From: JAHRAW01 sp965249835
GTDB lineage: Bacteria > Pseudomonadota > Gammaproteobacteria > Arenicellales > Poriferihabitantaceae
Length of the DNA stretch: 64,000 nucleotides
Reading direction: 5' to 3'
Assembly (NCBI GenBank): GCA_965249835.1
Contig: CBDFMY010000002.1
Location: 62,001 to 126,000 of the forward strand
The position numbers were made by a program, and so were the translations under genes. The number at the start of each line of letters is the position of its first letter. Within the stretch, counting starts at the first letter, position 1. Shown in pieces: positions 43,897 through 51,639 of the stretch. The notes under the pieces were generated by a model. The model saw only the letters and a program-made list of their open reading frames with translations. It searched no databases and was not told the DNA's origin.

Positions 43897-46094
43897 AACC
43901 AGAAAATAAACTGTTGCCCACAGAACGTGCGGCTATCGTCCATCACATCGAATTAAATAAGGATGGTTGGCGGGAAAAAACTATGCATCGGCTAATCTTC
44001 TCATCTATCTGGTTAGCCGGCCAAGAGGCATCGCCCAACAACGTTGAAAAAACTTTGAGGTCAGAATTCGGGTTGCCAGTAAATATTGGAAGGATCGAAT
44101 CAATAATAGAGGAATTGACGAGGAAAAATTTTCTGATGAGGTTGCCCAACAATAAATTCCGAATTACTGATAAGCAACGTTCTATTTTCGAGGATGATAT
44201 AGCTGCTGCAGAGAAATCAAATACTGCCGCTAAGGAACACTTTGATTGCTTGCTCGAAAAATTTTGTAGCAATATCTCCCCTGAAGGTATGTGGGAGAAA
44301 TTTGAAACAGAATTTCTTGAGCCACTCGTTCGTGAAATTGGCGCAAATGCCTATAACTTCATAGCAGGTAAAGAAATGAAAGTGAATGATACATTGGTTC
44401 ATCAATGCCAAAGTCACTTTCCTGAAATTCATAAAACAAGTCTATCTGACCTGATATCACAGTTTTTAGATCCCGCCAATAACGCAGTAAGATCGTACAT
44501 TAGCCGGTTGCTACATGCTACATTTTGTGTCGCGGCCATCGGTTTGCCTGATACCGTAATCGCGAAATTGAATGAGAGCATCGAAAGGCAGATCCAATTC
44601 CGTATACTCGTAGATACAAATTTTCTATTTTCTATTTTGTCACTACATAACAATCCATTTAACGCAACAGCAATTGAACTTAAAGAACTGATTAATTCCT
44701 TAAATCAGAATTTGAAAATCGATTTGTATATAACGCCCCGAACTATTGATGAAGCCAAGCATTCAATTTCTATAACGAAATCTCAACTATTTGATTTCCC
44801 TACTAGCTCAAACTTTTCAAAAGCGATATCTCAAGCAAATTTTTCTGGACTAGCGGCCAAATTTCTTGAATCCAGCTCAAAAGAATCTGGAGGAATGTCC
44901 CCTGATCAATGGTTCGGTCCTTATCTCAACAACTTTGTTCTAGTGGCGGAGGCAAATGGAGTAAAACTTTTCAATGACAAACTTGAAAATTACGCAACTA
45001 GACAAGATGTAATTGATGATATTCATTTTGTTCTAGAAGAAGAGAATCGCAGGGAAGGCAAGAAGAAGGGGTTTGAGCAAATTCAACATGATGTGATTCT
45101 TTGGCATTTTGTAAATGATAAACGATCTACCTACTCTGCCTACCTCGAATCACCTATTGATGCACAAGATTGGGTGCTTACATTAGATTTTCGTTTTATT
45201 AATTTTGATAAGTATAAACAAAGAAATCAAAACCCCAAAGTTCCCATTTGTGTTCACCCCACCACACTAATTCAACTCTTGCAATTCTGGGTTCCTAAAA
45301 CTGAAGAGTTTGAAAAAGCAATTCTTGGTAGCATGCGTTTACCATTTCTGCTACATGAATTGGATGCTGAAGCTGAACATACAAGTGCCCGGATTTTAAA
45401 GAGTATCGGGCGTTATCAAGGTAGTGCCACTATTCCTGAAGAGACAATTGCTCGCGTAATGCTAGACGAAGGACTACGTGCTCGTTTAGTTCCTGACATA
45501 GACAATGAAACGGCAACCGGATTGATTCGCGATACGCTTATTGAAGAAATGCAAAATAAAGTCAACAGAGCGGATCAACGCGCTAAAGAAATTTATGGCA
45601 AATTTAAAACTCAAACAAGGCAAGAAAAAGATAAACATAAAATAATTGAAAAATTGTTGCAAGAACTCGCTACCACAAAAGAAGAAGTAAGTATATCTGA
45701 TACGAAAATCCAAGACCAAGATAATAAAATTCAAGACCAAGATAATAAAATACAAGAAATCACTAGTCGTTTTGAACGCTTAAAAATAATCGGCATGTAT
45801 TTACTGTTTTCTATTGTAACGATAACAATTTCTGTAATAGGAGGTTGGGTGATTTCTAAATTTTACCAACCATTCAATGCCCCATGGGGAAGCACTATCT
45901 CCCAAATCCTTGCTTCGATCATCATATTCTTGATTGTTATTTTTATTCTTGAAATGTTTTTAAAGTGGAAAAACCTAACAATCGAATCGTGGCCATTTCA
46001 AAAGTTAAAATGGCTCCGTGTTCGACTTTTTTCTTTGGTTGGATTAGTTTTGATAGAACTAGTCATTAGCTATATTAACAATCACCTGCTATAA
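43893..46094 (+). CDS. PIN-domain protein with C-terminal coiled coil and membrane helices
   Basis: From the ATG at 43893 the product is 733 residues. Residues 1-110 look like a winged helix (NNVEKTLRSEFGLPVNIGRIE). Near 240 the strand FRILVDTNFLFSIL starts a PIN-like nuclease region, with further acidic residues in ITPRTIDEAKH, QHDVILWHF and WVLTLDFRFINFD. Residues 550-630 form a coiled coil with a repeated KIQDQDN. Three hydrophobic helices follow (about 633-655, 668-690 and 712-730). I do not know a described family with this layout. The DNA is clearly more AT-rich than hsdM or purL. Its start overlaps an hsdS-tail remnant and another hsdS tail follows. It is probably a membrane-anchored RNase effector, which is an inference. 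Confidence 0.6.
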   Translation: MKPENKLLPTERAAIVHHIELNKDGWREKTMHRLIFSSIWLAGQEASPNNVEKTLRSEFGLPVNIGRIESIIEELTRKNFLMRLPNNKFRITDKQRSIFEDDIAAAEKSNTAAKEHFDCLLEKFCSNISPEGMWEKFETEFLEPLVREIGANAYNFIAGKEMKVNDTLVHQCQSHFPEIHKTSLSDLISQFLDPANNAVRSYISRLLHATFCVAAIGLPDTVIAKLNESIERQIQFRILVDTNFLFSILSLHNNPFNATAIELKELINSLNQNLKIDLYITPRTIDEAKHSISITKSQLFDFPTSSNFSKAISQANFSGLAAKFLESSSKESGGMSPDQWFGPYLNNFVLVAEANGVKLFNDKLENYATRQDVIDDIHFVLEEENRREGKKKGFEQIQHDVILWHFVNDKRSTYSAYLESPIDAQDWVLTLDFRFINFDKYKQRNQNPKVPICVHPTTLIQLLQFWVPKTEEFEKAILGSMRLPFLLHELDAEAEHTSARILKSIGRYQGSATIPEETIARVMLDEGLRARLVPDIDNETATGLIRDTLIEEMQNKVNRADQRAKEIYGKFKTQTRQEKDKHKIIEKLLQELATTKEEVSISDTKIQDQDNKIQDQDNKIQEITSRFERLKIIGMYLLFSIVTITISVIGGWVISKFYQPFNAPWGSTISQILASIIIFLIVIFILEMFLKWKNLTIESWPFQKLKWLRVRLFSLVGLVLIELVISYINNHLL

Positions 46095-46197
46095 GTAGCG
46101 TCATTGGGATTCCAATACCGACCCCCACCAACCACAACCCCACTCAAACCAAAACCCTCAACTACCCCGAAGCGATCGATTAGACGGTTTTATCCCG

Positions 46198-46320
46198 CAA
46201 GGAAAAATTCGCTACTCTCTGCATTGATGCAAACCGCAAGCGCGGTCAACTCCAAGACCTGTTCCGCACCCTTCTTCACGACTTAGTGACTACTAAAATA
46301 CGGAAAAATCAGTGTGATAT
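46198..46320 (+). pseudogene. second hsdS 3'-end remnant
   Basis: One frame reads GQLQDLFRTLLHDLVTTKIR, close to DIFRTLLHELMTAKIR at the end of the intact HsdS. It lies between the PIN gene and the AAA/DUF4276 pair, and its frame runs on into the start of the AAA gene. No start codon or target-recognition domain accompanies it. Confidence 0.75.
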
Positions 46321-46347
46321 ACTCCCGCGTATCAATACGGTGAAAAC

Positions 46348-47547
46348 ATGCAAATTGAATATTTAAGGCTACAGAATTTCCGCGCTTTTCGTGATGTCGA
46401 AATGCGCAATATTCCACGTTTGGCTGTCTTGGTCGGCGCCAATGGGTCAGGGAAATCCACCTTGTTTTCTGTTTTTGGTTTTTTACGAGACGCCATGACA
46501 TCAAATGTGACGACGGCTCTGGCAAAACTGGGCGGACCCCGGGGGTTCCATGAAGTGCGAAGTCGGGGAGCAGCCGGACCCATTCAAATCGAACTCAAAT
46601 TTCGAGAGAAGTCAGGTGCGCCTCTGGTTACCTATCTTATTAGTATTGATGAAGACAATAAAACGGGGCGCCCCGTCGTTGCGCAGGAAATACTGCAATA
46701 TCGGCGTGGCAGCAAAGGAAAGCCATGGCTTTTTCTTAATTTTTCCAAAGGCAGGGGAGATGCGGTAGTCAATGAAGTCGCCGAGGTAAAAAACGAAAAA
46801 GAATTGGTGCGGGAAAATCAAGTATTAAAATCTCAAGATATTCTTGCCATCAAAGGGCTTGCGCAGTTTGAGCGTTTTCCGGCAGTGGTTGCGCTTGGGA
46901 ATCTGATAGAGCGCTGGCACATTTCAGATTTCCACATCAGCAAGGCAAGACCCGAGCAAGAAGAAGGGTATGCGGAACATCTGTCGCGGGAGGGAGAAAA
47001 TCTCGCACTGGTTATTCAATATCTCCACAATAACCATCCGAAAACTTTTGAAAAAATAATATCAAAATTAGCAAATCGTGTGCCGGGAATTTCAAATGTA
47101 GAACACAAGCAAACTGATGAAGGTCGTATTTTACTGAAATTCCAGGATGGCTCTTTTGATGATCCGTTTCTGGCGCGACATGTCTCGGATGGAACAATCA
47201 AGATGCTTGCTTATTTAATTTTGCTCTATGATCCTGTTCCTCATCCGTTGCTGTGTGTCGAAGAACCAGAGAATCAACTTTATTACTCCCTTCTGTTCGA
47301 GATTGCGGAAGAGTTCCGGGATTACTCGAACCGTGGCGGACAAGTTTTTGTATCCACACATTCGCCGGATTTTCTTAATGCGATGAAGTTGGAAGAAGTA
47401 TATTGGCTACAAAAAAAGGATGGCTATACATCGATTCTTCGAGCCCAGGATGACCGGCAATTAACCAAATATATGAAAGAAGAAGGAGAGCAGATGGGCT
47501 ACCTTTGGAAACAAGGTTTTTTCGAAGGTGCTGACCCTGGTTTATGA
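46348..47547 (+). CDS. AAA ATPase of the AAA_21/RloA-like type
   Basis: The 399-residue protein starts IEYLRLQNFRAFRDVEMRN and has Walker A VLVGANGSGKSTLFSV (about 30-45). The ABC-like signature region is FLARHVSDGTIKMLAYLILL, Walker B is LLCVEEPENQLY, and the switch His is in QVFVSTHSPDFLNA. This is the ATPase half seen in split OLD-like systems. Its stop overlaps the start of the next gene (ATGA), so the pair makes one functional unit. RloA in type I loci is of this class, but I cannot claim orthology. Confidence 0.85.
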   Translation: MQIEYLRLQNFRAFRDVEMRNIPRLAVLVGANGSGKSTLFSVFGFLRDAMTSNVTTALAKLGGPRGFHEVRSRGAAGPIQIELKFREKSGAPLVTYLISIDEDNKTGRPVVAQEILQYRRGSKGKPWLFLNFSKGRGDAVVNEVAEVKNEKELVRENQVLKSQDILAIKGLAQFERFPAVVALGNLIERWHISDFHISKARPEQEEGYAEHLSREGENLALVIQYLHNNHPKTFEKIISKLANRVPGISNVEHKQTDEGRILLKFQDGSFDDPFLARHVSDGTIKMLAYLILLYDPVPHPLLCVEEPENQLYYSLLFEIAEEFRDYSNRGGQVFVSTHSPDFLNAMKLEEVYWLQKKDGYTSILRAQDDRQLTKYMKEEGEQMGYLWKQGFFEGADPGL

Positions 47548-48107
47548 ATCTTGTTTTCTTCCTCGAAGAGCCGTCAGCGAAAATGATGCTCACTGGATTA
47601 TTACCCAGATTGTTTGATACGAGAACTATTCCACATTATGTCGTGTTTGAAGGTAAGTCTGACCTTGAAAAGCAAATCGTGAGGCGAATGAGAGGTTGGC
47701 TTAAACCCGACAGCAGATTTATTATTATTCGCGATCAGGATTCTGGCGATTGCATTCAGATCAAAAATGGATTGCTTGAAAAATGTCGGGAAGCTGGCAA
47801 AAATGATGTGGTTGTGCGTATAGCCTGCCGAGAACTGGAAAGTTGGTATCTCGGCGATTTGGCTGCAGTTGAAACGGGGCTGGATTTACGTAATCTTGCC
47901 AGACACCAGAATAACAGGAAGTATCGTGACCCGGATAGAGTGAACAACCCGAGCACGGAATTACAGAAACTGACTAAAGATAGATATCAAAAAGTTTCCG
48001 GGTCGCGATCCATTGGGCCACATTTGTCATTGGACAATAAGCGTTCGAATAGTTTCCACATTTTTGTATCTGCGTTGGAACAATTACGACGAATACATGA
48101 AGAATGA
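47544..48107 (+). CDS. DUF4276/TOPRIM-like partner of the AAA ATPase
   Basis: The 187-residue product starts MNLVFFLEEPSAKMMLTGLLP, with an early Glu pair (LEEPS). It has the acidic DxD-like IIRDQDSGDC near residue 75, which suits a TOPRIM-like metal site. RELESWYLGDLAAVE and RDPDRVNNPSTELQKL are typical of the DUF4276 family. The conserved SIGPHLSLDNKRSNSFH comes near the end. Overlap with the ATPase gene suggests an OLD-like ATPase/nuclease pair made as two chains, like several phage-defence systems. No specific named system could be fixed. Confidence 0.7.
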   Translation: MNLVFFLEEPSAKMMLTGLLPRLFDTRTIPHYVVFEGKSDLEKQIVRRMRGWLKPDSRFIIIRDQDSGDCIQIKNGLLEKCREAGKNDVVVRIACRELESWYLGDLAAVETGLDLRNLARHQNNRKYRDPDRVNNPSTELQKLTKDRYQKVSGSRSIGPHLSLDNKRSNSFHIFVSALEQLRRIHEE

Positions 48108-48158
48108 ATGCTCACCCATCCGATTTGTGGTGATGTGAGACTTGAGCACGCCTTGCGC

Positions 48159-48164
48159 TATAAT
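48159..48164 (+). promoter_or_regulatory. -10 element of a promoter for hsdM
   Basis: A consensus TATAAT stands 72 bases before the hsdM ATG. The best -35 (TGAGAC, 17 bases upstream) is weak. It lies in the only sizable spacer (128 bp) between the AAA/DUF4276 pair and hsdM. Confidence 0.45.
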
Positions 48165-48235
48165 TCGGCGTTGTCAATCACGGCTTTGCGGCGAATGTCG
48201 AAGCCGGATGTAACTCTTCCCCTGCAAGGCAATAC

Positions 48236-49840
48236 ATGAGCAAGCGCGCAAACAACAACTCCCGCAATGAATCTGACAATTCCAAATCCCTTGAATCCTG
48301 GATTTGGGATGCCGCCTGCTCCATCCGCGGTGCCAAGGATGCGCCGAAATACAAGGACTACATCCTGCCGCTGATTTTCACCAAACGCCTTTGCGATGTG
48401 TTTGATGATGAATTGAATCGTATCGCTACCAATGTCGGTTCGCGCAAAAAGGCATTCCAACTCGCCAAAGCCAGCCACAAACTTGTCCGCTTTTATCTCC
48501 CCCTGAAACCGGACAATCCAGAACAACCGGTCTGGTCGGTCATCCGCAAAATCTCTGACAATATCGGCGAGGGCGTCACCACTCACATGCGTGCCATCGC
48601 CCGGGAAAACCCGTTACTGAATGGCATCATTGACCGCGTTGATTTCAACGCCACCACCCACGGCCAGCGCGACCTTGACGACAACCTTCTTTCCAATCTC
48701 ATCGAAGCCATCAGCACCAAGCGCCTCGGGCTTGATGATGTGGAAGCCGACATCATCGGCAAGAGTTACGAATACCTCATCCGCAAATTTGCCGAAGGCG
48801 GCGGCCAGAGTGCCGGCGAGTTCTACACCCCGCCCGAAGTCGGCATCATCATGTCCCGCGTCCTTCAGCCGGAACCCGGCATGACCGTCTATGATCCCTG
48901 TTGCGGCTCCGGCGGTCTTCTCGTGAAATGCGAGATAGCGATGGAAGAAAACGTCAAGAGTAAAAAGGCACCGTTAAAACTTTATGGTCAGGAATACATC
49001 CCCGAGACCTGGGCAATGGCAAACATGAATATGATCATCCACGACATGGAAGGTCAGATTGAGATTGGTGACACCTTCAAGGACCCAAAATTCCGCAACA
49101 AAAAAAGCGGCAAACTTCGCACCTTTGACCGCGTAGTCGCCAATCCCATGTGGAACCAGAAATCGTTCACTGAAGCCGATTACGACAACGACGAATTTAA
49201 CCGCTTCCCTGCCGGTGCCGGTTTCCCCGGCAAATCTTCCGCCGACTGGGGCTGGGTGCAACACATGTGCGCCAGTCTCAACAACAAAGGTCGCGCTGCC
49301 GTGGTGCTTGACACCGGTGCTGCATCCCGCGGCTCCGGCAACGCCGGCACCAACAAAGAAAAAGCCGTCCGCCAATGGTTTGTCGACCAAGACCTCATTG
49401 AGAGTGTCCTCTACCTGCCCGAAAATCTTTTCTACAACGCCTCTGCCCCGGGCATTGTGTTGTTCCTCAACCGCACCAAGCCAAAACCGCGTCAAGGAAA
49501 AATCTTCCTCGTCAACGCCAGCCAGATTTTCGAAAAAGGCAATCCCAAGAACTTTATTCCAAACGACGATATCCAGCGTATCGCCAACTCCCTCATTGAC
49601 TGGAAAGAAGAAGAAAAACTCAGCCGCATCGTTGAGCACAGCGACATCAAGAAAAACGACTACAACATCTCCCCCATCCGCTACATCCATACCAGCGATG
49701 CGGAGACCTATCGGCCGATTGCGGAGATTGTTGAGGAATTGGAAGGGATAGAAATTGAGGCGCGGGAGGCGGATAGGGCGTTGCAGGGGATTTTGGAGCA
49801 ACTCGGCGTCGCCAATCAGTCCAAACGAGCCGCCCAATGA
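48236..49840 (+). CDS. hsdM: type I restriction-modification DNA methylase subunit
   Basis: HsdM methylates adenine in the target recognised by HsdS. The 534-residue protein has the N-terminal HsdM helical domain (WDAACSIRGAKDAPKYKDYI), the SAM motif I TVYDPCCGSGGLLVKC and the catalytic motif IV, read as VVANPMWNQKSF (NPMW in place of NPPF, normal for this subfamily). FYTPPEVGIIMSRVL is also typical. AAGG precedes the ATG. Its stop overlaps the rhuM start (ATGA). A second copy of its 3' end lies after rhuM at 50843. Confidence 0.96.
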   Translation: MSKRANNNSRNESDNSKSLESWIWDAACSIRGAKDAPKYKDYILPLIFTKRLCDVFDDELNRIATNVGSRKKAFQLAKASHKLVRFYLPLKPDNPEQPVWSVIRKISDNIGEGVTTHMRAIARENPLLNGIIDRVDFNATTHGQRDLDDNLLSNLIEAISTKRLGLDDVEADIIGKSYEYLIRKFAEGGGQSAGEFYTPPEVGIIMSRVLQPEPGMTVYDPCCGSGGLLVKCEIAMEENVKSKKAPLKLYGQEYIPETWAMANMNMIIHDMEGQIEIGDTFKDPKFRNKKSGKLRTFDRVVANPMWNQKSFTEADYDNDEFNRFPAGAGFPGKSSADWGWVQHMCASLNNKGRAAVVLDTGAASRGSGNAGTNKEKAVRQWFVDQDLIESVLYLPENLFYNASAPGIVLFLNRTKPKPRQGKIFLVNASQIFEKGNPKNFIPNDDIQRIANSLIDWKEEEKLSRIVEHSDIKKNDYNISPIRYIHTSDAETYRPIAEIVEELEGIEIEAREADRALQGILEQLGVANQSKRAAQ

Positions 49841-50838
49841 GCAAACTGATTCTCTACACATCGGAAGACGGTACGACCCGCCTTGACCTGCGCCTTGACG
49901 GGCACACCGTCTGGCTTACCCAAATTGAAATTGCTGAACTTTTCCAGACCAGCAAACAGAATATCAGCCTCCATGCCAGGAACATCTTTGAGGAGGGAGA
50001 ATTGAGCCCCGATTCAGTTGTCAAGGATTCCTTGACAACTGCCGCAGACGGCAAAGACTACAAAACCAATCTTTACAACCTTGACCTCATCCTCGCCATT
50101 GGCTACCGCGTCCGCTCGCCGCGTGGCGTACAGTTCCGTCAGTGGGCAACCACCCACCTGCGCGAATATCTGGTCAAAGGATTCGTCATGGACGACGAAC
50201 GCCTCAAGAACCCCGGCGGTTGGGATTACTTTGATGAACTGCTTGCCCGCATCCGTGAAATCCGAGCATCGGAAAAACGTTTTTACCAAAAAGTTCGCGA
50301 CCTCTTTGCTCTCAGTAGCGACTACCATCAGCGCAACCGGGAAACTCAGATATTCTTCGCCGAGGCACAGAACAAATTGCTGTTCGCGACCACAGGCAAA
50401 ACCGCCGCGGAACTTATCATTGACCGCGCCGACCCCAACGCTCCCAACATGGCACTCACTACTTGGAGCGGCTCCCGCGTGCGAAAGCACGATGTCATCG
50501 TCGCTAAAAATTACCTCGCTGAAAACGAAATTGATACCCTTAACCGCCTCGTCGTCATCTTCCTTGAGCAAGCCGAACTCCGCACCCAACAACGCCAAGA
50601 TCTTACACTTGATTACTGGCGACAAAACATTGACCGCCTTTTGGAATTCAACGAACAACCTGTCCTGCATGGTTCCGGCATGGTCAACCACGAAGACATG
50701 AAAGCCATTGCTCGCCAACGTTATGAATCCTTTGATGCCAAACGCCGCCAAAGCGAAACACTCGATGCCGATGCCGAAGATTTGAAAGCCATTGAGGAAC
50801 TGGAGAAAGACATCAAACAGAAGGAAGGCAGAAAGTGA
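49837..50838 (+). CDS. RhuM-family (virulence RhuM / KilA-associated) protein
   Basis: The 333-residue protein has the typical RhuM blocks VWLTQIEIAELFQTSKQNISLHARNIF (HTH-like), SVVKDSLTTAADGKDYKTN, YNLDLILAIGYRVRSPRGVQFRQWA and a C-terminal helical region. Members occur in type I restriction loci and on islands; the function is unknown, possibly regulatory DNA binding. The start overlaps the hsdM stop. The segment SVVKDSLTT is encoded by a perfect DNA palindrome (50015-50041). Confidence 0.87.
   Translation: MSKLILYTSEDGTTRLDLRLDGHTVWLTQIEIAELFQTSKQNISLHARNIFEEGELSPDSVVKDSLTTAADGKDYKTNLYNLDLILAIGYRVRSPRGVQFRQWATTHLREYLVKGFVMDDERLKNPGGWDYFDELLARIREIRASEKRFYQKVRDLFALSSDYHQRNRETQIFFAEAQNKLLFATTGKTAAELIIDRADPNAPNMALTTWSGSRVRKHDVIVAKNYLAENEIDTLNRLVVIFLEQAELRTQQRQDLTLDYWRQNIDRLLEFNEQPVLHGSGMVNHEDMKAIARQRYESFDAKRRQSETLDADAEDLKAIEELEKDIKQKEGRK
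50015..50041. repeat. 27-bp palindrome inside the rhuM coding region
   Basis: CAGTTGTCAAGGA and TCCTTGACAACTG mirror each other exactly around a T. It belongs with the palindromes at 42122, 42296 and 51003, which share the core GTYAAGGA-W-TCCTTRAC. Confidence 0.8.
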
Positions 50839-50842
50839 TGGA

Positions 50843-50968
50843 TGGAAAGCCGAAATCTATCGCCCGATTGCGGAGATTGTCGCCGGGTTGGACGATATTG
50901 AAACCGAGACACGGGATACTGATAAGGTACTACGGAAAATTCTCAAACAACTCGGCGTTGCCCAATGA
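50843..50968 (+). pseudogene. duplicated hsdM 3' end
   Basis: One frame reads EIYRPIAEIVAGLDDIETET and ends KQLGVAQ, parallel to ETYRPIAEIVEELEGIEIEA...EQLGVANQ of the intact HsdM, and stops at 50966-50968. The stop overlaps the next ATG, as at the hsdM-rhuM junction. It therefore looks like the tail of another methylase gene that brought the next ORF with it. Confidence 0.8.
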
Positions 50969-51639
50969 GTGAACTTATTCTTTATGCAGCAGTCCCTTGT
51001 GCAACTGTCAAGGATTCCTTGACAGTTCAAACCGAAGGAAACCGCGAGGTAAAACGCGGCATCTGGGAAGCACTCCACAATCCTGTTTTTAATCCCGTTG
51101 AATTCAACGGGATTAAAATCCAAGCCGGACTCAACACTTTTGCGCTCACACCGAAGCGGTGGATTCAGCAGACGGGCGCCATCGGAATTGTTTCCAAAGC
51201 AGGACGCTACGGCGGCACCTACGCTCACCGCATCCGCCTCTGCAACTCCGCAGGCCTGCCTGAGCCCGAGTTCGCCCTCAACGGCGGTTTTGTCACCACC
51301 ATCTGGCGGACAGCGGTATCTGAGGAACCCGGTAGGGATCCAGTCACCGACCCAGTCACCGACCCAGTCACCGACCCAGTCACCGACCCAGTCACCGACC
51401 CAGTCACCGACCCAGTTGAACGGTTAATTCTGGTGCTGGAGAATGAAGAATTACCGCCTGCTACAATTCGTGGCCGTATTGGTCTGAAACATCGTCAAAA
51501 TTTCCGTCAAAACTACCTTCAACCGGCACTCCAAAGGGGCCTCGTTGAACCTACCATCCCCGACAAACCCACCAGCCGCCTTCAGAAATACCGGCTGACG
51601 GACAAAGGTCGCAAGATTTTGGAGAGGATTGGGGTATGA
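50965..51639 (+). CDS. chimeric protein: RhuM-like start, KilA-N part and COG2865-type winged-helix end
   Basis: The 224-residue product begins MSELILYA, like RhuM (MSKLILYT). It then has ATVKDSLTV encoded by a palindrome, and next a KilA-N-like segment (IWEALHNPVFNPVEFNGIKI, then AIGIVSKAGRYGGTYAH). This switches to AGLPEPEFALNGGFVTTIWR and a winged helix (LKHRQNFRQNYLQPALQRGL, then RLQKYRLTDKGRKILE), as in the C-terminus of AlbA/HATPase-type regulators of restriction loci. The two parts are joined by seven DPVT repeats (12-bp unit). It is bracketed by ATGA overlaps with an hsdM tail and with hsdS. It probably arose by deletion fusion, and may be functional or decaying. Confidence 0.6.
   Translation: MSELILYAAVPCATVKDSLTVQTEGNREVKRGIWEALHNPVFNPVEFNGIKIQAGLNTFALTPKRWIQQTGAIGIVSKAGRYGGTYAHRIRLCNSAGLPEPEFALNGGFVTTIWRTAVSEEPGRDPVTDPVTDPVTDPVTDPVTDPVTDPVERLILVLENEELPPATIRGRIGLKHRQNFRQNYLQPALQRGLVEPTIPDKPTSRLQKYRLTDKGRKILERIGV
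51003..51027. repeat. 25-bp palindrome inside the chimeric gene
   Basis: AACTGTCAAGGA and TCCTTGACAGTT mirror each other around a T. It shares core sequence with the palindromes at 42122 and 50015, but lies in a different protein context. Confidence 0.8.
51347..51415. repeat. 12-bp tandem repeat (DPVT)n
   Basis: GACCCAGTCACC is repeated six times and again partly, giving DPVTDPVT and so on in the chimeric protein. Its flanks are the KilA-N-derived part and the winged helix. The repeat number is likely to vary by slippage in steps of four residues without a frameshift. Confidence 0.9.
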
